A DNA stretch of 64,000 nt from Neotamlana laminarinivorans (GCF_020523925.1 NZ_JAJAPW010000002.1:1-64000); one strand, 5' to 3'; counted from the stretch's first letter, positions 1 through 9,174 are shown. Translations and numbers: made by a program. Notes: generated by a model from the sequence alone, not told the origin.

Positions 1-2091
1 ACAACTTACTGCATCGCCTACAGCATTGTAAGGCGTTATGCTTACGTAAATAGTTGTGGTCTCTGGTAAATCTGATACGAAATCGTAGGTTAATACATTG
101 CCAACATCTTCTGCATTCAAAATATCTATTCCCCCTGATGTTGTACCTACTGTTAGCTTATAACCTGAAGCATCTGAAATAGCTGTCCATGATAAATTGG
201 TAGTTATTGAAACATCTGTTGAACCGTTTAACGGACTTGTTAATGCTGTACACATTGGAACTGTTGGAAGTGTTTCTGTACTGAAACTTTCTTCTGCACA
301 ACTTACTGCATCGCCTACAGCATTGTATGGCGTTATGCTTACGTAAATAGTTGTGGTCTCTGGTAAATCTGATACGAAATCGTAGGTTAATACATTACCA
401 ACATCTTCGGCATTTAAAATATCTGTCCCTCCTGATGTTGTACCTACTGTTAGCTTATAACCTGTAGCATCTGAAATAGCTGTCCATGATAAATTGGTAG
501 TTATTGAAACATCTGTTGAACCGTTTAACGGACTTGTTAATGCTGTACACATTGGAACTGTTGGAAGTGTTTCTGTACTGAAACTTTCTTCTGCACAACT
601 TACTGCATCGCCTACAGCATTGTAAGGCGTTATGCTTACGTAAATATCAGACGTTTCTGGTAAATCTGATACGAAATCGTAGGTTAATACATTACCAACA
701 TCTTCGGCATTCAAAATATCTATTCCCCCTGATGTTGTACCTACTGTTAGCTTATAACCTGTAGCATCTGAAATAGCTGTCCATGATAAATTGGTAGTTA
801 TTGAAACATCTGTTGAACCGTTTAACGGACTTGTTAATGCTGTACACATTGGAACTGTTGGAAGTGTTTCTGTACTGAAACTTTCTTCTGCACAACTTAC
901 TGCATCGCCTACAGCATTGTATGGCGTTATGCTTACGTAAATATCAGACGTTTCTGGTAAATCTGATACGAAATCGTAGGTTAATACATTACCAACATCT
1001 TCGGCATTCAAAATATCTGTCCCTCCTGATGTTGTTCCTACTGTTAGCTTATAACCTGTAGCATCTGAAATAGCTGTCCATGATAAATTGGTAGTTATTG
1101 AAACATCTGTTGAACCGTTTAACGGACTTGTTAATGCTGTACACATTGGAACTGTTGGAAGTGTTTCTGTACTGAAGCTTTCTTCTGTACAACTTACTGC
1201 ATCGCCTACTACATTATAAGGCGTTATGGTAACATAAATCTCAGACGTTTCTGGTAAATCTGATACGAAATCGTAGGTTAATACATTACCAACATCTTCT
1301 GCATTTAAAATATCTGTCCCTCCTGATGTTGTTCCTACTGTTAGCTTATAACCTGTAGCATCTGAAATAGCTGTCCATGATAAATTGGTAGTTATTGAAA
1401 CATCTGTTGAACCGTTTAACGGACTTGTTAATGCTGTACACATTGGAGCAGAAGTAGGAATTGCTGCAGTTGTAAAACTTTCTTCAGTACAACCTACCGC
1501 ATCACCTACTGCATTGTATGGCGTGATGGTTACATAATGTTTTCTATTAGCTTCTAAATCATCAGAAAAAGTATAAGTTGTTGCATTACCATTATCAATA
1601 CTATTAAGAACTTCTATACCTCCAGGTGTAATACCAACACTTATTAAGTAGCCTGTAGCATCTACAACACTATTCCAGCTTATTTCCAGATTAGTTGTTC
1701 CTACATTTATTGCGCCGTTTAATGGACTTATTAGTGTTGTACATAAAGGCACTACTGGAATAAGTTCAGTTTTAAAAGACTCTTCTAAACAGCCAGAAGC
1801 ATCACCCTCATCATTATAAGGGATTATGGATACATAAATATTGGTATCTTCAGGTAAATCTGTTGTAAAATCGTATACTGTAATATTACCAACATCTTCG
1901 TTATTTACAATATCACTACCTCCTGGTGTTGTTCCTACTGTTAATTGATAACCGTCTGCATTTGAAATAGCATTCCAACTTAAATCAGTAGAAACTTCTA
2001 TATCTTCAGAGCCATCTATAGGAGATATAAGTGATGTACAATTTGGTATTGTAGCCGGACTATTAGATATTGTAAAACTTTCTTCTGCACA
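1..2091 (-). repeat. Tandem Fn3-like coding repeats, 297-300 bp period
   Basis: The same junction recurs at 1, 298, 595, 892, 1189, 1489 and 1789, giving a period of 297 bp four times and then 300 bp. The first five copies are almost identical at the DNA level; those at 1489 and 1789 have diverged, and an older relative lies at about 2092-2350. Each unit encodes one Fn3-like domain, with a conserved Cys at start and end and the core NLSWTAISDATGYKLTVGTT. The array probably continues beyond the left edge. Confidence 0.93.
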
Positions 2092-5000
2092 AGGCCCAAT
2101 TGCTTCTCCAATATAATTAAAAGGAATTATGGTTACATATACAACATCACCAATATTGAAGTCTGCTGCAAATTCATAAAAGGTTTCATTAGTAACCGTT
2201 TCTCTATCTAATATATCGTTACCTCCAGAAGTAGTTCCTACTGTTAAATAATACCCTTCTGCATATAGTACATGTTCCCAAGTAATATTTGCATTAACAG
2301 GTACATTTATATCGCCGTTTACTGGAGACACTAATTGTGTACATTCTGGAATTGGACAATCTAAAACGTCTAAACTAAATGTCCATCCATAATTATCAAT
2401 CATGGATTGTCTTTCATCTTTAGCATCACAATACACTAATGACTTAGCCCCTAACGTAATTCCTGGAGTTAATATTTGTTCTGACCAAGCTATTAAAGTA
2501 TTATCGTAATTTTCGCGAGTTAATGCCGTGTCGTCCAGCATATTTGACATATCATTTACTCCTGTTACATCCCAATCTCCTATATATTGATCAAAACTTA
2601 TAGCATCATGAAACATATCTTCCATTGTTACATCTCCAATTAGCCATTCACTTAAAGATTGGTTAAAAGTACTTGCCTCCTGGAACATACCTTTCATTGA
2701 AATAACATTATTAGTTCTCCAACTATTTATTGGTTTATTAAAGCTTGAAGCGCCGTTAAACATATCTTCCATTGTAGTTACGGCTCTAACGTTCCATCCG
2801 TTTAAATCTCCATTAAAATTAATTGCATCTTGAAACATATTTTCCATAGTAGTTACAGAAGCAACATTCCATACTGTTAGAGGTTGATTAAAGGCTTGTG
2901 CTTCTCTAAACATATCTTGCATGTTCTTTACAAAAGAAGTGTTCCAGTTATTTAAGGGTTCATTAAAAAGTGTAGCTCCATAAAACATTGCCTCCATGGT
3001 TAATGCTTCGCCTGTATCCCATGAATTTAATGGTTGATTAAAAGCTTCTGCATTTTTAAACATGGATTCGAAATTGGTTACTACAGAAACATTCCAATCC
3101 ATTGCTTGGTTGTATACCAAAGCTCCTTCAAACATTGATGGCATTAATGTTACAGAACTTAAATCCCAGGTTAAAAGTTGATTAAACACTATAGCATCTT
3201 CAAACATATTACTCATGTTTGCCACGGCACTTACATCCCATTCATTTAATGGTTGATTAAAAACAGAAGCTCCATGAAACATGCTAGACATATTTACTAC
3301 AGAATTTACATCCCAGCTATTTAAGGGTTCATTAAAGCTAGTAGCGTAACTAAACATAGATGACATATTGGTTACTTCCGTTACATTCCAACTATCTATA
3401 TTTTGATTAAAGTTATCGGCACCGTAAAACATAGATGACATATTGGTTACTTTAGAGACATCCCAATCATCTAATGGTTGGTTAAAAGCATCTGCTTCAT
3501 AAAACATTTCATTTGTACTTAACAACACAGGTGTGTCCCAACTATTTAACGGTTGATTAAACACTGTGGCTTCTCTAAACATTCGATACATTGTTATTAC
3601 AGACGAAACATCCCAACTATCTATTTCACCATTAAAAGCTTCTGCATTATAAAACATACTAGACATGTTTTCTACTTTTGAAACATCCCAACCATTTAAA
3701 GATTGGTTAAAAGCATTAGAATAAGTAAACATACCTTCCATGGTTATTACATTTCCAACAATCCAGGAATTTAAAGGTTGGTTAAAACTATTTGTTGATG
3801 AAAACATCCTAGACATGTTTGTAACATTACTAACATCCCAACCATTAATATCTTGGTTAAATGCAACCGCATTATAAAACATGTAACTCATGTTTTCAAC
3901 ACTACTAACATCCCAACCATTAATATCTTGGTTAAATGCAACCGCATTATAAAACATGTAACTCATGTTTTCAACACTACTAACATCCCAATTAATTATG
4001 TTACTTTGCTCTTCATTACCTGAATCATTTATATAAGAATTAAATGACCTACAGCCATAAAACATATATTCCATATTAGTTACATTCGTAAGATTGGGAA
4101 TATCTGAAGCTTTATATTCCATGTTATCACAATCACGAAATGCACGTCTCATTGATTCCCAAACTTGTGACCCCCATTGATCTATAGATATTAATTTGTT
4201 AGAGTCTCCTGTAGTATAATAATTATAATGTGCTGGGTAATCTCCTATTATTGATACTGTATATTCTCCAGGTATTGCATATGTATGTGTTATTGAACCT
4301 GTAACATTATTGTTGTACTGTCCATCTCCCCAGTCGATAGAATAATTATAACTATAACTACTATTTGCTCCTATTTTAATTTGATCATTATCACTAGAAT
4401 AAACATCTGTAAGGGTGGTGTCAAATGTTAGTTTAAAAGCATCAGGACTATCTACCCAACTATCTACAACAGAAAAACTTACTTCGCTACAACCCGTTGC
4501 CGGACCTAAATCATTATAAGGCACAACTGTTATATAAATAATATCTCCTGCTTCAAAAAAATCATTAGAAAAACCTATACCTGTTACATTACCAACATCG
4601 TAATTATTTAGTATATTTCCGCCAAAAATCACATAACCACGAGCTCCTGCTCGCTCTACCTCTAAAGTAACAGTATATCCTGTTGCATTTGGTGTTGCCT
4701 CCCAAATAATGTGGCTATTGGCGGGAATTGCGGTATCACTTGCTCGTGGAGCCAAAATTTGTGTACAAAAAACATTTGAACAATTTACTAGATCACCAGA
4801 AATTGTCCATCCATAATTATCAATTAAACTTTGCCTTTGGTTTAAAGCATCGCAATATTTTAAATTAGTAGCCCCTAAATCTACACCCGTTTTAACAGCT
4901 TGAGAAGACCATGCTATTAAAATATCGTCATAATTTTCTTGAGAAATACCACTACTTGAAAGCATCCCCAACATATTACTAACATTTGAAATATCCCAAC

Positions 5001-6609
5001 TTCCAATATTTTGATTAAACAAAATAGCACTGTTAAACATACTACTCATATTAGTAACACTACTAACAAGCCAACCGCTTATATCCTGATTAAAAACATC
5101 TGCACCACTAAACATATAGCTCATGTTGCTAACTTTACTAACATCCCAACCACTTATATCTTGATTAAACGCATCTGCATTATTAAACATATAACTCATG
5201 TTTGTAACATTGCTTACATCCCATAAATTTAAAGGTTGATTAAAGCTTGATGCAGAAGAAAACATTCTAGACATGTTTGAAACGTTAGATGTATCCCAAT
5301 TGTTTAATGGTTGATTAAAAGTAGAAGCATAATAAAACATTTCGCTCATATCAGTAACGCTAGTTACTATCCAACCATTTATATCTTGATTAAAAGCAGA
5401 AGCAGAAGAAAACATTTCGCTCATGTTAGTAACGCTACTTACTACCCAACCACTTATATCTTGATTAAAAGTAGATGCACTATCAAACATACCTTGCATA
5501 TTGGTAACATTAGCTACAGCCCAATTACTTATATCTTGATTAAAATTTCTCGCATCTCGAAACATATAACTCATGTTTTCAACATTACTAACAACCCAAT
5601 TGTTTAATGGCTGATTAAATTGCATGCTGAGGTAAAACCCGTCGAACATTCTATTCATGTTAGTTACACTACTAACATCCCAACTATTTAAAGGTTGATT
5701 AAATACTCTATCTCTCTGAAACATTCCAGACATATCTGTAACATTTGAAACTATCCAATTATCTATAGATTGGTTAAACACCGAGAAAGCAAACATATAG
5801 GACATATCTGTAACATTAGAAACCACCCAATTATTTAAGGGTTGACTAAAACTTTTTGCAGAATAAAACATCCCAGACATGTTTGTAACATTACTAACAT
5901 CCCAACCATTAATATCTTGATTAAATGCAACCGCATTATAAAACATTCCATACATTGTAGCTACCGCAGCTGTTCTCCAGTTATCTAATGGTTCATTAAA
6001 ACTTTGGGCAGAAAAAAACGTTTCAGACATATCTGTAACTGCAGCTGTGTTCCACAAATCCAAAGGCCTATTAAACGTACTACATTCTCTAAAAATTCCA
6101 GATAAATTTGTAATAGTACTAATATCCCAATTATTTAAAATTCCATTAAATAAAGTACACCCCCTAAACATGTTTTGTAAACTTGTTACTTGCGATAAAT
6201 CTGGAGCATCAATTAAATCAAAATTCATATTTTCACAACCATAAAAAGCATTTTCCATGGTTTGCCATTCTATAGACGAGCCCCATTCAAGAATTTGAAT
6301 AATTTTAATTTTATCACCGCCATCGTTAAAATAGATAGCGGGAAAATCGCCACTAATTTCTATAGTATAAGTTCCTGGTGTGGTGTAATTGTGAGTAATA
6401 TTACCTGTAATTCCAGTATCTGAAGTACCGTCTCCCCAATTTACATTATAATTATATGTTGTAAAAACAGGATTTGTTGGGATGGTAATTTGGTTATCTG
6501 CTGAAGATCCCGTTTCTATATTACTTGTATTCCATATAGATCTAAAATTTTGAGAAAAAACATTTAGTCCTATAAAAAAAATAAAGTATACAAGATACTT
6601 TTTTCGCAT
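1..6609 (-). CDS. Giant BspA-type LRR / PKD / Fn3 surface protein (3' end outside window)
   Basis: Reading from the ATG at 6609, the frame appears open to the left edge (2203 codons), so the C-terminus is missing. It starts with a signal peptide ending near VFSQ (residue 20). Then follow a PKD-like domain, about 16 copies of a 25-residue repeat with core FNQPLNxWDVSNVTNMSxMF (about 6240-4930), an Fn3-like domain (about 4790-4460), a second PKD-like domain (about 4440-4230), about 20 more repeats (about 4170-2480), and a run of Fn3-like domains of 99-100 residues to the edge. The repeats are those of BspA/DUF285 leucine-rich surface proteins, which act in adhesion in other bacteria. In Flavobacteriaceae such proteins are usually T9SS cargo, so a sorting domain is expected past the edge; that is inference. 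I translated it by eye; the frame agrees at both ends and at several internal points. Confidence 0.9.
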   Translation of the reverse strand, partial: MRKKYLVYFIFFIGLNVFSQNFRSIWNTSNIETGSSADNQITIPTNPVFTTYNYNVNWGDGTSDTGITGNITHNYTTPGTYTIEISGDFPAIYFNDGGDKIKIIQILEWGSSIEWQTMENAFYGCENMNFDLIDAPDLSQVTSLQNMFRGCTLFNGILNNWDISTITNLSGIFRECSTFNRPLDLWNTAAVTDMSETFFSAQSFNEPLDNWRTAAVATMYGMFYNAVAFNQDINGWDVSNVTNMSGMFYSAKSFSQPLNNWVVSNVTDMSYMFAFSVFNQSIDNWIVSNVTDMSGMFQRDRVFNQPLNSWDVSSVTNMNRMFDGFYLSMQFNQPLNNWVVSNVENMSYMFRDARNFNQDISNWAVANVTNMQGMFDSASTFNQDISGWVVSSVTNMSEMFSSASAFNQDINGWIVTSVTDMSEMFYYASTFNQPLNNWDTSNVSNMSRMFSSASSFNQPLNLWDVSNVTNMSYMFNNADAFNQDISGWDVSKVSNMSYMFSGADVFNQDISGWLVSSVTNMSSMFNSAILFNQNIGSWDISNVSNMLGMLSSSGISQENYDDILIAWSSQAVKTGVDLGATNLKYCDALNQRQSLIDNYGWTISGDLVNCSNVFCTQILAPRASDTAIPANSHIIWEATPNATGYTVTLEVERAGARGYVIFGGNILNNYDVGNVTGIGFSNDFFEAGDIIYITVVPYNDLGPATGCSEVSFSVVDSWVDSPDAFKLTFDTTLTDVYSSDNDQIKIGANSSYSYNYSIDWGDGQYNNNVTGSITHTYAIPGEYTVSIIGDYPAHYNYYTTGDSNKLISIDQWGSQVWESMRRAFRDCDNMEYKASDIPNLTNVTNMEYMFYGCRSFNSYINDSGNEEQSNIINWDVSSVENMSYMFYNAVAFNQDINGWDVSSVENMSYMFYNAVAFNQDINGWDVSNVTNMSRMFSSTNSFNQPLNSWIVGNVITMEGMFTYSNAFNQSLNGWDVSKVENMSSMFYNAEAFNGEIDSWDVSSVITMYRMFREATVFNQPLNSWDTPVLLSTNEMFYEADAFNQPLDDWDVSKVTNMSSMFYGADNFNQNIDSWNVTEVTNMSSMFSYATSFNEPLNSWDVNSVVNMSSMFHGASVFNQPLNEWDVSAVANMSNMFEDAIVFNQLLTWDLSSVTLMPSMFEGALVYNQAMDWNVSVVTNFESMFKNAEAFNQPLNSWDTGEALTMEAMFYGATLFNEPLNNWNTSFVKNMQDMFREAQAFNQPLTVWNVASVTTMENMFQDAINFNGDLNGWNVRAVTTMEDMFNGASSFNKPINSWRTNNVISMKGMFQEASTFNQSLSEWLIGDVTMEDMFHDAISFDQYIGDWDVTGVNDMSNMLDDTALTRENYDNTLIAWSEQILTPGITLGAKSLVYCDAKDERQSMIDNYGWTFSLDVLDCPIPECTQLVSPVNGDINVPVNANITWEHVLYAEGYYLTVGTTSGGNDILDRETVTNETFYEFAADFNIGDVVYVTIIPFNYIGEAIGPCAEESFTISNSPATIPNCTSLISPIDGSEDIEVSTDLSWNAISNADGYQLTVGTTPGGSDIVNNEDVGNITVYDFTTDLPEDTNIYVSIIPYNDEGDASGCLEESFKTELIPVVPLCTTLISPLNGAINVGTTNLEISWNSVVDATGYLISVGITPGGIEVLNSIDNGNATTYTFSDDLEANRKHYVTITPYNAVGDAVGCTEESFTTAAIPTSAPMCTALTSPLNGSTDVSITTNLSWTAISDATGYKLTVGTTSGGTDILNAEDVGNVLTYDFVSDLPETSEIYVTITPYNVVGDAVSCTEESFSTETLPTVPMCTALTSPLNGSTDVSITTNLSWTAISDATGYKLTVGTTSGGTDILNAEDVGNVLTYDFVSDLPETSDIYVSITPYNAVGDAVSCAEESFSTETLPTVPMCTALTSPLNGSTDVSITTNLSWTAISDATGYKLTVGTTSGGIDILNAEDVGNVLTYDFVSDLPETSDIYVSITPYNAVGDAVSCAEESFSTETLPTVPMCTALTSPLNGSTDVSITTNLSWTAISDATGYKLTVGTTSGGTDILNAEDVGNVLTYDFVSDLPETTTIYVSITPYNAVGDAVSCAEESFSTETLPTVPMCTALTSPLNGSTDVSITTNLSWTAISDASGYKLTVGTTSGGIDILNAEDVGNVLTYDFVSDLPETTTIYVSITPYNAVGDAVSC
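2480..4170 (-). repeat. BspA/DUF285 LRR repeat block B (about 20 units of 75 bp)
   Basis: In-frame repeats of about 75 bp, each encoding FNQ(P/D)(L/I)NxWDVSxVTNMSxMFxxA. Two units near 3170 and 3110 are slightly shortened (FNQLLTWDLS, YNQAMDWNVS), so the period is not perfect. Two adjacent units at 3841-3915 and 3916-3990 are identical. Confidence 0.9.
3841..3990 (-). repeat. Perfect 75-bp tandem duplication of one LRR unit
   Basis: Bases 3841-3915 recur unchanged at 3916-3990. Much of the same unit also recurs at about 5911-5946 in the other repeat block. This is a recent, in-frame unit duplication (25 residues). Confidence 0.95.
4905..6265 (-). repeat. BspA/DUF285 LRR repeat block A (about 16 units of 75 bp)
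   Basis: Same 25-residue unit as block B. The first units (nearest 6240) are the most divergent and read FNGILNNWDIS and FNRPLDLWNTA. A unit near 5640 carries a short insertion (GFYLSMQ). The block ends in a cap-like segment containing LIAWSSQ, which is echoed as LIAWSEQ at the end of block B. Confidence 0.88.
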
Positions 6610-6666
6610 AATCTATTTTATCTTTAATTATTTATTGTAAATAAACTTTTAAAAAGCCAAATTAAG

Positions 6667-6680
6667 AAGTTGGCCAACTT
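6667..6680. promoter_or_regulatory. 14-bp perfect palindrome upstream of the giant gene
   Basis: AAGTTGGCCAACTT is a perfect inverted repeat 58-71 bases upstream of the ATG at 6609. Directly downstream in the minus direction (6658-6665) is TTAATTTG, one mismatch from the Bacteroidota -7 element TAnnTTTG. The palindrome would thus sit in the promoter spacer, a typical repressor position. No binding protein can be named. Confidence 0.4.
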
Positions 6681-6750
6681 TATAAATACGCACAAACCTT
6701 TCTGGTTAAGTTGTTTATAGTTATATTTTAAACACCGCGTTGCGTATAGT

Positions 6751-7209
6751 TTATTGTTTTTTTACAGAATTTATTAAACTAATCAATGTCTTTTCAGCAT
6801 CCTTATTTTCAAAGGAGAGTAAGGATTTTGAATTTACAATTAAATATTTTTCAACTGTACTATCATCATTTCTCATTTCTACAGTTATATATTTCGTCCT
6901 TTTCAATTGAAAAGATTTTGGATACCCAATTCTATCAAAATTATATGATTTAGATGGTTTGAATTTCTTTTTAAGTACAATTTTATCTCCTATTATTTTA
7001 GCATTACATACATATATAAATTGATAAATTAAAAAGCCAACCAGAGCAACAAAAACTATTCCGCCAATTACCATTCCACCATTGAATTTTTGTTCTTTTA
7101 TTACTGAGATTAGAACAGGAATCATAAAAAGCACTAACACACTTCCTCCATACAGTCCAATATTAGTCCAATTAGATGATAATTTGATTTCATTTTGATT
7201 ATTATTCAT
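6751..7209 (-). CDS. Small two-helix membrane protein, unknown function
   Basis: 152 residues. Residues about 17-38 and 46-68 are hydrophobic membrane segments, followed by a basic, soluble C-terminal part with alternating hydrophobic residues (IIGDKIVLKKKF ... YITVEMRNDD). This layout resembles small bacterial membrane proteins with a PH-like beta domain, but I cannot assign it to a family. It lies between the giant surface protein and RNase E/G, in the same direction as both. The stop is at 6751-6753 and the ATG at 7209 is the only good start. Function unknown. Confidence 0.7.
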   Translation of the reverse strand: MNNNQNEIKLSSNWTNIGLYGGSVLVLFMIPVLISVIKEQKFNGGMVIGGIVFVALVGFLIYQFIYVCNAKIIGDKIVLKKKFKPSKSYNFDRIGYPKSFQLKRTKYITVEMRNDDSTVEKYLIVNSKSLLSFENKDAEKTLISLINSVKKQ

Positions 7210-7396
7210 ATTGATTTTATTTTAGTTACACACAACTCTTAAATAAAGAGATGATTAAACATTTTTTTACTTAAATTATTAAGCAGCAAAGGTAAGTTTT
7301 TGAGAAGCTCATTTAAATCACGTTTTTCAGGGAAAATTTACCCCCTGAAAACAGGGAGACGAGAGAGAGGTGAATATTTATTAAATTTTACTAAAT
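7210..7396. other. Intergenic stretch with a small hairpin
   Basis: No gene is visible. A GC-richer segment contains the inverted repeat CCCTG-AAAA-CAGGG at 7343-7356. It has no T-tract, so it is not an obvious terminator. It may be a structured leader of the gene at 6751-7209. Confidence 0.3.
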
Positions 7397-7436
7397 AAAA
7401 AAACCCGTTAAATTTTACATTTAACGGGTTTTTTTA
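7397..7436 (-). terminator. Rho-independent terminator of the RNase E/G gene
   Basis: Near-perfect inverted repeat with stem AAAAAACCCGTTAAA / TTTAACGGGTTTTTT and a loop of about 7 bases, starting right after the stop codon at 7437. A-tract and T-tract flank the stem, so it could stop transcription in both directions. Confidence 0.85.
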
Positions 7437-8981
7437 TTATTTAATTTGTTTACCATTTTTATCAAAAAAATGATATTCTAGGTATGTGTAAGCATCTCTT
7501 GGTAAAATTTTCACCCATTTTTTATGTTCTAAAAACCATTTAGAACGTACTGATGGAAAACCTTTTGTTAAGAAGGCTGCTATAAAAGGGTGTGTGTTTA
7601 GAGTCACCTTTGTATAGTCTTTTTTAAATAGTTTTTCAAGGTCGTGCGTTATTTTTTGTACAACACCAATTGGTGCTTCTATTTCGGCGCCATTGGCACC
7701 ATTAGGATTTTCTTCCCGAGTTTTAATATCTAGCTCAGGACGTACACGTTGTCTTGTTATTTGTATCAATCCAAATTTACTTGGAGGCAATATTTTGTGT
7801 TTAGCCCTATCATCTTTCATTTCATCTCTTAAATGATTGAAAAGCTTTTGCCTATTTTGCGAATTTGTCATATCTATAAAATCGACTACAATTATACCAC
7901 CCATGTCACGCAAGCGTAATTGGCGGGCTATTTCTGTTGCCGCTATTAGATTAACTTCAAGTGCAGTTTCCTCTTGGTTGTTAGCTTTGTTAGATCTGTT
8001 ACCGCTATTTACATCTACAACATGAAGGGCCTCGGTATGTTCAATTACCAAATAGGCACCTTTAGACATAGATACGGTTTTTCCAAAGGAAGTTTTAATT
8101 TGTCTTTCAATTCCAAATTTTTCAAAAATTGGAACTTTAGATTGATATAATTTAACTATTGATTCTTTGTTTGGTGCAATTTCTTGCAAATAATCTTTAA
8201 TTTGAATGTAAAGCTCTTCGTCATCTACTGTAATTCCTGTAAAGGTATCGTTGAATATATCTCGAAGAATAGACGAGGCTTTATTCATTTCACCTAAAAC
8301 TTTTGTAGGATGATGTGCTTTGTGTAGCTTTTTACTCATTGCTGTCCAGCGACTAAGCAAGTTTTGTAAATCTTTATCTAGTTCAGCTACTTTTTTGCCT
8401 TGTGCTACGGTACGAACAATAACACCAAAACCTGCTGGTGTTATGCTTTTTACTAAACGTTTTAGCCTATCTTTTTCTTCTTTGTCTTCAATTTTTTGAG
8501 AAATAGAAATACGATTAGAAAAAGGTACTAAAACAATATATCTACCGGCTATAGAAAGCTCGCTGCTTATTCTAGGCCCTTTTGTAGATATAGGTTCTTT
8601 TACTATTTGTACCAATAACGATTGATTTGATTTTAGGACGTCTACAATTTTGCCGCCTTTATCAATATCTTTTTCAAATGGGAAATTTTTTAAAGAAAAA
8701 TCTTTTAGTTTACCTGTGCTTACACGTTTTGTGAATTTTAAAAGAGAAGGTAATTTTGGCCCTAAATCGTGATAATGCAAAAATGCATCTTTCTCGTAAC
8801 CTACATTAACAAATGCAGCATTAAGACCAGGAACAGTTTTTCTTATTTTGGCTATAAACACATCGCCAACCGAAAATTTATTCTCACCTTCATCTTTCTG
8901 TAATTCAATAAGTTTTCCATCTTTTAATAAGGCAAAATCAACATTTTCAGAACCAGATCGAATAATCAATTCTTTATCCAT
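7437..8981 (-). CDS. rng: Ribonuclease E/G family protein
   Basis: 514 residues, the size of RNase G-type catalytic proteins without the long RNase E scaffold tail. The N-terminal S1-like domain (about 38-130) contains AAFVNVGYEKDAFLH. The catalytic DNase I-like part carries HVVDVNSGN and GGIIVVDFIDM, whose two Asp residues are the Mg ligands in the family. ITRQRVRP follows, as in RNase E, but where the Zn-link CPxCxGxG should be, the sequence reads TREENPNGANGAE; the whole protein has no cysteine. Expected role: endoribonucleolytic processing of rRNA and mRNA in the cytoplasm. It is preceded by a structured leader and followed by a strong terminator, so it is probably monocistronic. Confidence 0.93.
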   Translation of the reverse strand: MDKELIIRSGSENVDFALLKDGKLIELQKDEGENKFSVGDVFIAKIRKTVPGLNAAFVNVGYEKDAFLHYHDLGPKLPSLLKFTKRVSTGKLKDFSLKNFPFEKDIDKGGKIVDVLKSNQSLLVQIVKEPISTKGPRISSELSIAGRYIVLVPFSNRISISQKIEDKEEKDRLKRLVKSITPAGFGVIVRTVAQGKKVAELDKDLQNLLSRWTAMSKKLHKAHHPTKVLGEMNKASSILRDIFNDTFTGITVDDEELYIQIKDYLQEIAPNKESIVKLYQSKVPIFEKFGIERQIKTSFGKTVSMSKGAYLVIEHTEALHVVDVNSGNRSNKANNQEETALEVNLIAATEIARQLRLRDMGGIIVVDFIDMTNSQNRQKLFNHLRDEMKDDRAKHKILPPSKFGLIQITRQRVRPELDIKTREENPNGANGAEIEAPIGVVQKITHDLEKLFKKDYTKVTLNTHPFIAAFLTKGFPSVRSKWFLEHKKWVKILPRDAYTYLEYHFFDKNGKQIK

Positions 8982-9127
8982 TTTGTTAATTTTAATCCAT
9001 CACGTAATAGTGTGACAGATGGATTATACATTATTTTTTGTCACAGGATTTAATCCGTGGAGTTCAAAAGCACCGGTTTAGATGCTAAAAAATAGTGAAC
9101 TCATTTCAAAGAACTTGTTTGTTTTTT
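8982..9127 (-). promoter_or_regulatory. Structured leader of the RNase E/G gene
   Basis: About 145 bases between the upstream terminator and the RNase ATG contain three inverted repeats: TAATCCATC (8993-9001) with GATGGATTA (9018-9026); CACAGGATT-T-AATCCGTG around 9041-9058; and GTTCA (about 9062) with TGAAC (about 9099), enclosing AGC/GCT. I infer a folded 5' UTR, possibly used for autoregulation as in the E. coli rne leader. No sequence identity to that element is claimed. Confidence 0.45.
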
Positions 9128-9128
9128 T

Positions 9129-9174
9129 AAAATCAAAAAAAAAGTAGTCAATCACTAACTACTTTTTTTGATTT
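9129..9174 (-). terminator. Terminator after the small basic gene
   Basis: Inverted repeat with AAATCAAAAAAA...AGTAGT (9129-9147) and ACTACTTTTTTTGATTT (about 9158-9174) around a loop of about 10 bases. It overlaps the stop codon of the 30-codon gene and separates it from the RNase E/G leader. Confidence 0.7.

Noticed and set aside
1-1488. CRISPR-like or satellite repeat
   Set aside because: Units are 297 bp, contiguous, in frame and encode Fn3 domains; there are no spacers.
5011-6244. Three plus-strand frames (5011-5226, 5311-5607, 6047-6244)
   Set aside because: They are antisense shadows of the LRR repeats; their repeated His/Ile/Tyr pattern follows from the coding repeat on the minus strand.
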